Shown: piece after piece, positions 55,921 to 64,000 of the stretch
Numbering within the stretch: position 1 is the stretch's first letter
Layout: every line of letters begins with the position of its first letter
Source: Isoetes taiwanensis
Taxonomy: Eukaryota > Streptophyta > Lycopodiopsida > Isoetales > Isoetaceae
Length of the DNA: 64,000 nt
Assembly: GCA_021234155.1 (NCBI GenBank)
Contig: JAJEKV010000010.1
Coordinates: 6,300,871-6,364,870 of the forward strand
Reading direction: 5' to 3'
The notes under the pieces: model-generated
What the model saw: only the letters and a program-made list of their open reading frames with translations
Told to the model about the DNA's origin: nothing
Database searches by the model: none
Made by a program: the position numbers and the translations under genes

Positions 55921-57065
55921 TCACGCCCAGCAAGAGATCAGGGAAGACGAGAAGCACGGGCTGCCACCATCCGAGATCCGCCTACTGAGACTATGCACAT
56001 ATACGCTGCGGTGGAGCAGGGCAATGTGGATGGTCAAGCCGCTGTTATTCGCGTCCCAGGTATTATTGATGGATGCTCAGTTGTTTTCCGTCCCATAGTT
56101 TTATTTCCCTAAGATTGGTGATTGAACGGCCTGCGAGGTATGTAGAGCTAGCCGATGGCAAGGTTAAGCCATCGTATGCTATGGTCGAGTGCCTTGAATT
56201 TAAGGCGGGGAATATGGTGTCCCATGCTGATTTTGAGGTTATTGGCCTTGGAAAGTATGATGCCATACTTGGAATGTCATGGTTGAGATGGTGAGGTGCT
56301 CGCATTGACTGCGCTAGGCAACTAGTCCGTTGTTCTAGTCCAGATGGGGAAGAGCATGTGTTGGAAGGGTTAGTTTCACCGTGTGCCATTATTCCATTGA
56401 CTTGGAAGGGGCTTAAGAAGCAACTCAGAAGAGGTTTCTCCAAGATGGGATGTGCAGTGTTACGAGATAGCTTGTTAGGCTCGACAGAGTTGCAAGAGGA
56501 GACCATTGCCCCTGAAGTGCAGCAGGTGTTGGATGAGTTTAAAGATGTATTTCCAGAGGAATTGACGCAGTTGTCTCCTCATAGATTGGTAGATCATGAG
56601 ATTGAGCTCATTCCAGGAGTAGAGCCGACATCCAGACCACCTTATAGGTTTCATGCCTTAGAAATGGCGGAGTTGAAAAAGCAATTCGCTGGATTGTTAG
56701 ATCAAGGCTTTATAAGGCCTAGTACGTCACCATTTGGCGCTCCTGTTTTATTTGTGAAGAAAAAAGATGGCACATTGAGACTTTGTATTGATTACAGGAT
56801 GCTTAATCAAATTACAGTTAAAAACAGGTATGCGTTGCCCAGGGTAGACGAGTTGTTTGATCAATTGGGTCAAGCTAAGTATTTTACTAAGATAGATCTT
56901 CGGGCCGGATATCATCAGATACGGATTAGGGAATCCGACATTTATAAGACAGCCTTTCAGACACGTTACGACCATTATGAGTTTGTCGTGATGCCATCTG
57001 GTTTAACTAATGCGTCTGCTACCTTTATGCGGCTGATGAATGATGTTGACCTTTCTTTTCATTAT
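55921..57065 (+). pseudogene. Ty3/gypsy chromovirus pol: protease and reverse transcriptase
   Basis: The element is 5'-truncated before protease: RDQGRREARAATIRDPPTET, then AAVIRVPGII. At the protease active site the expected LxDSGASHSFIS reads SCFPSHSFISLRLVIERP, so the catalytic Asp is lost. The domain goes on with YVELADGKV and YDAILGMSWLRW. From 56358 the RT frame has [70 protein letters not shown] and [16 protein letters not shown] one-base shift near 57058 moves the catalytic box to another frame, where [11 protein letters not shown] is intact. Confidence 0.9.
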
Positions 57066-58160
57066 TGGTGTTCTTCGACGATATTCTAGTTTATTCGAGA
57101 ACCCTGCAAGAACATGTGCAGCATGTGAGGCAGACCTTGAGTATTTTGAGAGAAGAGAAGTTGTATGGGAAGATGTCTAAATGCTCTTTTGCCAGCGTAA
57201 ATTAGTGTAGTTGGGCCATGTAATTTCTGAAGAGGGAGTTGTGCCAGATCCCGCCAAGATAGAAGCTGTGAAAGATTGGCCGGTGCCACAGACTGTGAAG
57301 GAGGTAAGAGCTTTTTTGGGACTTGCAGGTTATTATCGCAAATTTGTCCCTAAATTCTCCAAGATTGCTGCTTCTCTCACATCATTGTTGAAGAAGGGGA
57401 TTAGTTTGGCTTGGAATGATAACTGTCAAAAAAGTTTCCAAGAATTGAAGGAGGCGTTGATTCGAGCTCCTATTTTGAAAATATTTGATATGGACTAGCC
57501 CATTCAAGTGGTCACAGATGCCTCTGGGAAGGCTATTGGTGGAGCTTTGATGCAGAATGGTAAGGTTTGTGCCTATACATCTCATAAATTGTCGCCAGCG
57601 GAGCAGAATTATCCAGTGCATGATTTGGAGATGTTGGCAATTATACATGCCTTGCGTGCGTGGAGGCACTACCTATTAGGTCGTCATTTTTCACTGAAGA
57701 CTGACCATCAAAATCTGAAATTTTTTATGAAGCAGCCGCATTTGAATAATAGACAGCGGAGGTGGATGCAATTGCGAGAAGAATATGATTTTGGATTGAG
57801 TATCAGCCGGGCAAGGAGAATGTGATAGCAGATGCTTTGTCTCGTAGATCCTTTTTGACCTCTATTAGTGTGCTCCAGGGTCAATGGGATGCTCATCTCA
57901 TGGATAAGGTGGCAAGAGACCCGTATTTTGGGCCGGTGGTTGCCAGTATCAAACGAGGGTCTACCGAGTTCCCACGATACTCGTTATCCAATGGAGTCTT
58001 GTATTATAAAGGTCGAATGTGCATTCCAGATGATTTGGAGTTAAGGATGAGACTTCTATATGAAGCGCATGATAGTCCATTAGCGGGACATCCCGGGGTG
58101 CACAAGACTCAAAGAAAGGTCAGACACAATTTCTTTTGGCCAGGGCAGAAGAAAATGGTC
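57066..58160 (+). pseudogene. Ty3/gypsy chromovirus pol: RT end, RNase H and integrase zinc finger
   Basis: [20 protein letters not shown] and [19 protein letters not shown] lead into the gypsy-type RNase H: VVTDASGKAIGGALMQNGKV, DLEMLAIIHALRAWRHYL and SLKTDHQNLKFFM carry the acidic residues. A TAG (57496-57498) and shifts interrupt it. IADALSRRS ends the domain. The integrase His-His-Cys-Cys finger follows (SPLAGHPGVHKTQRKVRHNF), with its two Cys split over a frameshift (KCLACQK). Confidence 0.88.
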
Positions 58161-59163
58161 AAAGAGTGTGACAAAATGTTTGGCATGTCAGAAGGTCAAA
58201 GCTTCGCGATCTAAAGTCCCAGGGGAGTTGCAACCATTGGAAGTTCCTTCGTCCAAATGGGAATGTATTGGCATGGACTTTATTGTAGATCTACCTCGCA
58301 CGAGAGCAGGATATAATGCCATTTATGTGGTGGTAGACAGATTGACGAAGCAAGCACATTTTATGCCGACAAAGACGACAGCTACAGCTATGGATATCTC
58401 CAAGTTATTTGTTAAGGAAATTTTTAGGTTGCATGGTATGCCACGTACTATCACCTCAGATCGGGACTCCAGGTTTATGAGTCATTTCTGGCAAGGATTG
58501 TTCCGGAATGTGGGGACTAAGCTAAATACTAGCACTGCATATCATCCCCAGACCGATGGGCGTAGAGCGAGTAAATCAGGTTTTGGAAGATATGTTAAGA
58601 ATGTATGTGCCAAGCCAGCCTAAAGCGTGGGATTCTTATTTGCATTTGGCAGAGTTTGCGTATAACAATACGTACCAAGAATCTATCAGGATGAGTCCCT
58701 TTGAGGCAATGTATGGCAAAGAGTGCCGATGTCCGCTGAATTGGAGGGATTCTACTTGCAATGTGGAGATGGCCAATGAGGTGGCTCAAGATTTGGAGGC
58801 ACATTTGAATCTCGCAGTGGCTCAGAATAGGCAGAAGCAGTATGCAAACAAAAGGCGTAAACCTTTGGAATTCGCAAAAGGCCAGTATGTATTCTTAAGG
58901 ATTAATCCAAGCAGAGCTCATTGGCATTCAAGAGTGCGGGAAAGTGGGCTTCAAGATATGTAGGACCTTTTAAGATATTGGAACGTATCGGCAAGGTTGC
59001 TTATAGGTTGGAATTACCTTCGCATGTTAGGGTGCATAATGTGTTCCATGTGAGCAACTTGAGGAAGTATATCTTTGACCCATCGCATATGCTTGCCGAC
59101 GATGATTTAGTAAGCCTTGCCGACGATGATTTAGTAAGCAAGAATGAATTTTTATATCCCTAA
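58161..59163 (+). pseudogene. Ty3/gypsy chromovirus integrase core and C-terminal domain
   Basis: The core reads WECIGMDFIVDLPRTRAGYN (first D), VVVDRLTKQAHFMPTKTTAT, TITSDRDSRFMSHFWQGLF (second D), AYHPQTDG, then after a shift ERVNQVLEDMLRMYV (catalytic E) and AYNNTYQESIRMSPFEAMYG. The C-terminal SH3-like part is KWASRYVGPFKILERIGKVA, HNVFHVSNLRKY. A 24-bp duplication repeats LADDDLVS. A TAA at 59161-59163 precedes the chromodomain in the same frame. Integrase inserts the cDNA; this copy cannot make a full protein. Confidence 0.9.
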
Positions 59164-59325
59164 CCAGAGCGTATCTTGCAAACAGAGACACGCAAGCTTC
59201 GAAGACGGACAATCACAAGATTTTTGATCCAATGGTCAGGTTGTCCAATTAAAGACGCAACGTGGGAGGATTCAAAGTGGATTCTTCGCCAATTTCCTGA
59301 GCTCGCCCATGAGGACATGGGTTAA
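59164..59325 (+). pseudogene. Chromodomain at the end of the gypsy polyprotein
   Basis: In frame after the TAA: PERILQTETRKLRRRTITRF, LIQWSGCPIKDATWEDSKWI and LRQFPELAHEDMG-stop. The spacing and the W-G-x-x-x-x-x-A-T-W-E core match retrotransposon chromodomains, which steer integration to modified histones. This places the element among chromoviruses. Confidence 0.85.
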
Positions 59326-59330
59326 AGATT

Positions 59331-59342
59331 TGAAGGGGAGAA
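59331..59342 (+). promoter_or_regulatory. Polypurine tract of the gypsy element
   Basis: TGAAGGGGAGAA directly precedes TGTAACGAGCC, the presumed first bases of the 3' LTR, and directly follows the end of the coding region, as expected for plus-strand DNA priming. Confidence 0.75.
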
Positions 59343-61240
59343 TGTAACGAGCCTGGCGGGTTAGTAGACGATTGATGTAATTAATTTAATATAATTTAGT
59401 ACGATTAAGGGATCATTAAACTGACATTGGAGTGGGAAAATACATACATGGTATGTATCTGGTGTTTATACAGGAAGTTTATAAGTACTAAATTGTTAAA
59501 TTGTAGAGGAATTGGGGTTTTTGCTCTGAGGCAAACTTTCTGAGCTTCTGTGAAGGAGATTTGGAGTGTCAGCAGTACAATTGTAAAGACAGCTTAACCA
59601 GGTGGGCGGTTTTCTGCTTACACTGGGGATGCTAGAATGGTTAGATGTGATCTAATCTAGGGAATAATAATGAAGCTAGAAGGATGTAAATTGTGAGTAT
59701 TATTTGATGGAAAAACAATTATGTGATAACATTATTGAAGCTCAAAGTTTTATTCGTGTAAGAATAGGTAAAGGATGAATACTATAAGAATAGGTAAAGG
59801 ATGAATACTCCATCACAGCAGTTGCAAGATAAAATAATATAAAGGCTAGTCAAGCTTTCTTAAGGGAAAAAGGGAGATTTCAGTAAGCTTAAAGGCTGTG
59901 GCATGAAGCAAAGCTTGAATCAATGGAAGTGATGTGAAACAGGTCGGACTGGCCTGGAAGTTGGCCGAAATAGGCTCAGGAGGGCCGTTCTGAGGGAAGT
60001 AAGGCCAGACAAAAACCTGGAAGGAGGCCATAGCTGCTATAATCATAGGTTGGAGGCGGCTCTACCCCAGCAAAAACTGCATCAGATTTGCCCGAAATTG
60101 GAACCAGGGGATCGGAATCCAGGGCCGATTTACTGGTTTGAGGGCCTATCCAGGCCTGAATCAGAGAAATCGAAGGCCCTAGTGCCTTCGTTTGAACAGC
60201 TGGCCATGACCTGACCTGTTAGGGTCGATGAAGAAGCTGGAATAAGAAAATAAAGAACCAAATGGTAAGGGTCTAGAATGCGTCAAGAATAGGGATAATG
60301 TAGGATGCCCTGGAACTCAGATCTGTCAGCTAGGGTTTTGGAGTCTGAGCTAGTGAGGCTAAAGGAGACATATCCGCCCCAAAATTACGTAATTTAATGT
60401 AAGACCATGGCCGTCTTCCTTAAGCCATAGAGGTGAAATGTATCTTGTAGGTAACAATATTAACAACGTAACGTGAAAGTCGTGATCTTTCTTTACGGGG
60501 ATAGAGCGGTTAGAAATGCTTTATAATTTGCCAAGGTATGGCATAGGGCTGGAAATGGAACTGGGAGCACTCTATGGTTGCAAACTAGACATGAATCTAG
60601 GGAAATCCATGACCCGAGTTTGTTAGTATGGAACTAAGGGTAAAACTGGAAATGTTATGGGATCATGGTTGTTATACATGTTTATATCATTATACTCATA
60701 TGAATGTATGGGATATGCTAATGTGGCATGGATATGGTCTTTTGGGATGCATATGTAAAAGAAAATGCATAGGATTTGCATACGATCTATTTTAATTTGG
60801 TATTACCATCATACATGATAATGTCTAGGAATGATGGCATCTAAAGCATATGAAAATATTGCATAAGTGCATAATCTCCGGACCGGGATCCATGTGCGAT
60901 GGCTTGGACTTGCGGTTGTGTTTGTGCGTGACATCGGGCATTGTTATCCTGGCTGGATTCTTTGTCGCGCTACATGGCTAAAAGTGGTCCTCCAGTGCTG
61001 GATGCAGCGTGGATGGGTGTGTACACATGAGGCAAACCCCGCCCGTATTGGCTGCAGGGCCTGATCAGCCCAGGTGGCATGTTAGAACCGAAGTAGGCAC
61101 TGTATGCAGATGCGGCTGCTAGTGCATGGAACATGAGTGTTATTATGATATATGTATGCATACTAATCTAGTTGGTTGGATGCAGTGGGACTATTGGTGG
61201 TAAGCTTGGCAAGCCCGTTTTTTAAATTTTCGCGTTTTCG
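59343..61240 (+). mobile_element. Start of the gypsy 3' LTR; right end uncertain
   Basis: TGTAACGAGCCTGGCGGG begins with TG after a polypurine tract. The following 1.9 kb is non-coding, with scattered ATG-rich, AT-rich and GC-richer blocks like plant gypsy LTRs. With no 5' LTR in the window the right end and its CA cannot be set; 61240 is a guess. Local duplications are present (AATAGGTAAAGGATGAATACT at 59765/59786). Confidence 0.55.
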
Positions 61241-61597
61241 GTGCAGTTTCTAGTTTCTGGGAGCGACGAATTCGAATGTCCTACTTTTTTCGTGCTACCG
61301 GAGATGGTCTCGCTGTTGATGAAAGGAACCGGAAGTTATAGGAATGATGTGACCAGTGTGCTTCAAAATTGCCTACTAGACATAGCTTCGACTAGTTCTT
61401 GGAATTCGTGGAGCACAAAGGGCTTTTTCGTGCCAAGAAAAGGAGGGGAGGTCGCATGTCCATGATCGTCTTGGAGTCGTTAGGTACCCTCTATATCAGC
61501 CTGAACCAAACTCGGTAAAAGGTAATGTGTAGAAAGAGTTTGCTTTGCCATTGCGGCAAAAAACAATGTTGTGGGAATGGTGCTGACTTTTTGTTTT

Positions 61598-61885
61598 TTA
61601 TGTGGTTTTTTCTCTGAAAGCTGTAATTGATTTGATCAGGGTGGATTTACATATTTGACATGTATAGTGCGGTCTTCTATCCTCTGCTAAGTCCTGAATA
61701 TAGATGTTCAATATAGAAGATAGAAGATCCATAATGGAAAAACTATTAATACCATCTTCATTCTCCTTTTGAGCAATTCCAGGGATAGAATTAAATAACT
61801 CTACAGGATTGCCACAAATACTAAAGATAATATATTGCAATATTGCAAAACCTCTAACGTCTTGAGCTTGCAAATGCACAATCAA
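61598..61885 (-). CDS. Unidentified minus-strand reading frame, possible gene fragment
   Basis: LQAQDVRGFAILQYIIFSIC, NPVELFNSIPGIAQKENEDG, MDLLSSILNIYIQDLAEDRR and HYTCQICKST read like a helical-repeat protein and the frame is open somewhat further upstream. No family is recognised; it could be one exon of a host gene or a captured piece. Confidence 0.25.
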   Translation of the reverse strand: MIVHLQAQDVRGFAILQYIIFSICGNPVELFNSIPGIAQKENEDGINSFSIMDLLSSILNIYIQDLAEDRRPHYTCQICKSTLIKSITAFREKTT

Positions 61886-62102
61886 GTTGAAGGAACGTCT
61901 AAGGGAACATAAGCTGACAGTTATTCACTTTTTGAAAGAACTTCTCTTCCACCTATAATACTCAATGTTGAGAGATGACTGACTGCCTGGGTACAGAGAA
62001 TTCCCTCAGGTTTTAAAGCAGTTCTAGGGTTGCTTCACTAAACATCTGCAAGAAAAGATGCAACATGTATGCTCAATCAAGATCTTATGAATTAAAAGGA
62101 TT

Positions 62103-62418
62103 CACTACAAGGGCTGATGGGGTTTTGTAACGTATCAATTTGTAACGCCTATTAATTTGCAACGCAATTTTAGATTTGTCACACGTGACCGAAAAAATTG
62201 TATTTTGTAACGGGTGGCAAACTTTGTATACTTGTAACGTGTTACTAAAATTTGTATGAACCTATTTGTAACGTGTCGCAAATATTAAATTGTGTAATGG
62301 GTTACAAATGCAATCTGTAACGTGTGACAAACTTTAGAATTTGTAATGCGTTACAAGTCCCATTTGTAATGCATGACAAATATTACTGTTTTTTAACGCG
62401 TTACAAAGACTTGTAGTA
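62103..62418. mobile_element. CACTA-like miniature element with TTTGTAACG subterminal repeats
   Basis: CACTACAAG at 62103 and its near complement CTTGTAGTA at 62410-62418 bracket about 316 bp that consists of repeated TTTGTAACGYGT-YRCAAA words in both orientations at roughly 30-bp spacing. The ends and the repeats fit a non-autonomous CACTA element. A clean 3-bp target duplication is not seen (ATT against AAT). Confidence 0.6.
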
Positions 62419-62513
62419 AATATAGCCATTGGAAACTTGCCATTTGAGTTCTTTTGGGCGCCCATTTGAGTTCTTCTAGGCGCTTGAGGCATTGAGCTTC
62501 TCTCCTAAGTGCC

Positions 62514-62888
62514 ATGGATGATCTATTTGCAAATTTGCCTGCGACTACTATGAAAAGAAGATTGAAAGAGCTTGTTGACGCAAGTATGCTAGATCCTAGT
62601 GCAATATCACGAGCTCCTAGAGGACATTGTGCTAATGAATTTGAAGTATGTTGGCGTGCATCTTATGTGGGCAAATATAATCGATTGCCTACAATGATTG
62701 AGCGGCATCCTAAGTCATTTGGTACATATTGGAAAGCTTTTGAGAACTTGTGTGATCGTTTTTGTACACCTTACAATTTGGTTCTGCCAGAGAGACAGGT
62801 TAGTAATTCCTTCTTGTTCGGTTTATTGGCTAGTCCATCTATCTATCTATCTGTCTGTCTATTAATTATGCATCTGCCTGTCTATTAA
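62514..62888 (+). CDS. Hypothetical protein frame, unidentified
   Basis: ATG 62514 gives MDDLFANLPATTMKRRLKEL, then DPSAISRAPRGHCANEFEVC, YNRLPTMIERHPKSFGTYWK and FENLCDRFCTPYNLVLPERQ. At RQ a splice donor (CAG/GTTAGT, about 62798) is likely, after which the frame runs into a TCTA microsatellite and is probably not coding. No domain is recognised. It could be the first exon of an element-encoded or host gene. Confidence 0.35.
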   Translation: MDDLFANLPATTMKRRLKELVDASMLDPSAISRAPRGHCANEFEVCWRASYVGKYNRLPTMIERHPKSFGTYWKAFENLCDRFCTPYNLVLPERQVSNSFLFGLLASPSIYLSVCLLIMHLPVY

Positions 62889-62896
62889 TTATGCAC
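62836..62896. repeat. (ATCT)n microsatellite with 23-bp duplication
   Basis: CATCTATCTATCTATCTGTC is followed by two copies of CTGTCTATTAATTATGCA (62855 and 62878). Confidence 0.9.
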
Positions 62897-63618
62897 TCTT
62901 TTTTGTATGAAGTGGTTTTGGTTAAATGTTTAGATATGGTAAAATGCTCTTAGTGATCTTGTATCTTAGTGATGTCCAAGGCTCTACCGTCCCATGCAAG
63001 GTATTGCGCTATTTTCCTATAATTTCTACACATCTTTTGAACTAAGGAAAACACTACCTTAATAGGGTGGCATGCGAGTAAATGTAGTTCAGATGGAGTT
63101 ATGCGCATTCCTGCTGATTCTGAGGTTTGGAGATTTATTCATGATAGATGGCCAGAATTTTAACGAGGTGCACCCTGGACTACCACAGTCGTCTGATTCG
63201 TCGATCTTACGACCCAGATCATATGTTGGGGCCTGTGAGCACCTCTTGTTACGCTTATAGTCATTTATGACTGGACAATGTTGTAAGGATGTTTTTCTTT
63301 TGTATGCTTTAGAATAGGGTATATGGTCACCCTCTGCCGTGACCCTACCTCGGAGCATGAGTCGCACCCCTCCCCCCCCCTCCTTCGCAGTGGCACTCCA
63401 TACTGTCGTGGTACAATTGTCCCGGGACCGCCCAATGGTGGTCATGTATCATCGACTGGGGTTTCTGTCGAACGAGACACCAGAATCCATCAATCGTGTT
63501 TGTCGTGCTTCTGTCGCGAATTCAGGTATCCAAAATGGGCTACATTGGGACAATTTGCCTCTTAAGTGCGCAAAACATGGCGACCATACCCTAGTTGGTG
63601 TTAGGTTGTATCTAATTT

Positions 63619-64000
63619 GAAGAGGTAAAGATTGGTAAGACCCTTCCTCCTGGTTATGATTTATGGTCTATTCCTGCTAATGATTCCTCTGCAGGGACAG
63701 CTATAGCCTGGAAGGACAACCTTAATTTTTCTGATAAGTACATGGTTAATGGCAGGGAAGGAAGACGGCAGATTTTATTATGTACCCTGCTTGGTATTAG
63801 AATTGCCTTAGTTAATATCTATGCCTTTAACAATCCAGGTGACAGGATAGGTATTTGGAATAGGGTTAAGAACAGACTTGATAATATTGAATTTGATGAG
63901 TGCATTCTTGGGGGAGACCTCAACATGGTTACTAATGAATTCATGAAAAATAAGAATTACAGGCCTTTGGGAGCTCAAGAAAAGAAGGCATGGGGTAATC
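63619..64000 (+). pseudogene. LINE endonuclease fragment, runs off the right edge
   Basis: From about 63619 the frame reads EEVKIGKTLPPGYDLWSIPA, then GTAIAWKDNLNFSDKYMVNG, GIRIALVNIYAFNNPGDRIG and FDECILGGDLNMVTNEFM. This is the second half of an L1-type exonuclease-endonuclease-phosphatase domain, with GGDLNMV as the Mg-binding motif. The domain start is missing upstream, so the left end is truncated or rearranged; whether RT follows is beyond the window. The frame is open to the last base. Confidence 0.8.

Noticed and set aside
59343-62100. Exact right boundary and target duplication of the gypsy 3' LTR
   Set aside because: Without a 5' LTR to compare, no CA end or duplication could be defended; only the left boundary is reported with confidence.

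Overview
This window looks like a nuclear segment of a large, repeat-rich land-plant genome. The evidence is a dense mix of plant-type transposons (Ty3/gypsy with chromodomain, Ty1/copia, L1-like LINEs with EN-RT-zf-RVT order, CACTA, PIF/Harbinger, Helitrons), short GT-AG introns, and a decayed exon that closely resembles the second exon of plant ICE1/SCREAM bHLH factors. The exact lineage cannot be fixed by eye; a non-angiosperm plant (fern, lycophyte, gymnosperm) is only a guess. No rRNA, tRNA, CRISPR array or organellar block was recognised, and no fully intact protein-coding gene can be supported: nearly every coding stretch carries stops or frameshifts.

Layout. 1-4.6 kb: unidentified reading frame, a minus-strand Harbinger transposase relic, a (GA)n microsatellite and tandem repeats. 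4.7-7.6 kb: a Ty3/gypsy relic whose RNase H lies between protease and reverse transcriptase. 9.4-10.9 kb: a Helitron Rep-helicase N-terminus with a repetitive lead-in. 11-12.7 kb: unidentified transposon-like and unknown protein relics. 14.5-17.5 kb: an ICE1/SCRM-like exon relic, then a spliceable pair of unidentified exons split by a 5'-truncated LINE with 16-bp target-site duplications. 19.0 kb: a lone Helitron 3' terminus. 19.9-20.9 kb: a methyltransferase-like relic. 21.2-22.1 kb: copia. 22.5-32.2 kb: a second LINE interrupted by a 239-bp MITE-like insertion and by two Helitrons joined head to tail. 33-36.9 kb: copia RNase H and a DUF7869-type protein relic on the minus strand. 37-40 kb: ACCATTAAA arrays flanking low-information DNA.

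The most unusual part is 40.8-48.5 kb. About twenty copies of a 20-bp perfect or near-perfect palindrome (TCTCGACTCGCGAGTCGAGA) are scattered through it. They sit around a broken multi-exon gene that joins a possible methyltransferase-like region to an FCP1/NIF-like phosphatase domain. Nine copies fall inside the two introns that can be drawn and three lie just downstream of the gene. Symmetrical flanking arms differ between copies, so it is the palindrome rather than one fixed sequence that seems to be kept.

48.9-53.4 kb is a 1.93-1.95 kb tandem repeat (2.3 units). Next come a copia piece split by a third LINE (53.4-55.7 kb) and a chromodomain gypsy element with its 3' LTR start (55.9 to about 61 kb). 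The window ends with a CACTA-like miniature element (62.1 kb), a hypothetical frame and a fragment of another LINE endonuclease running off the right edge.
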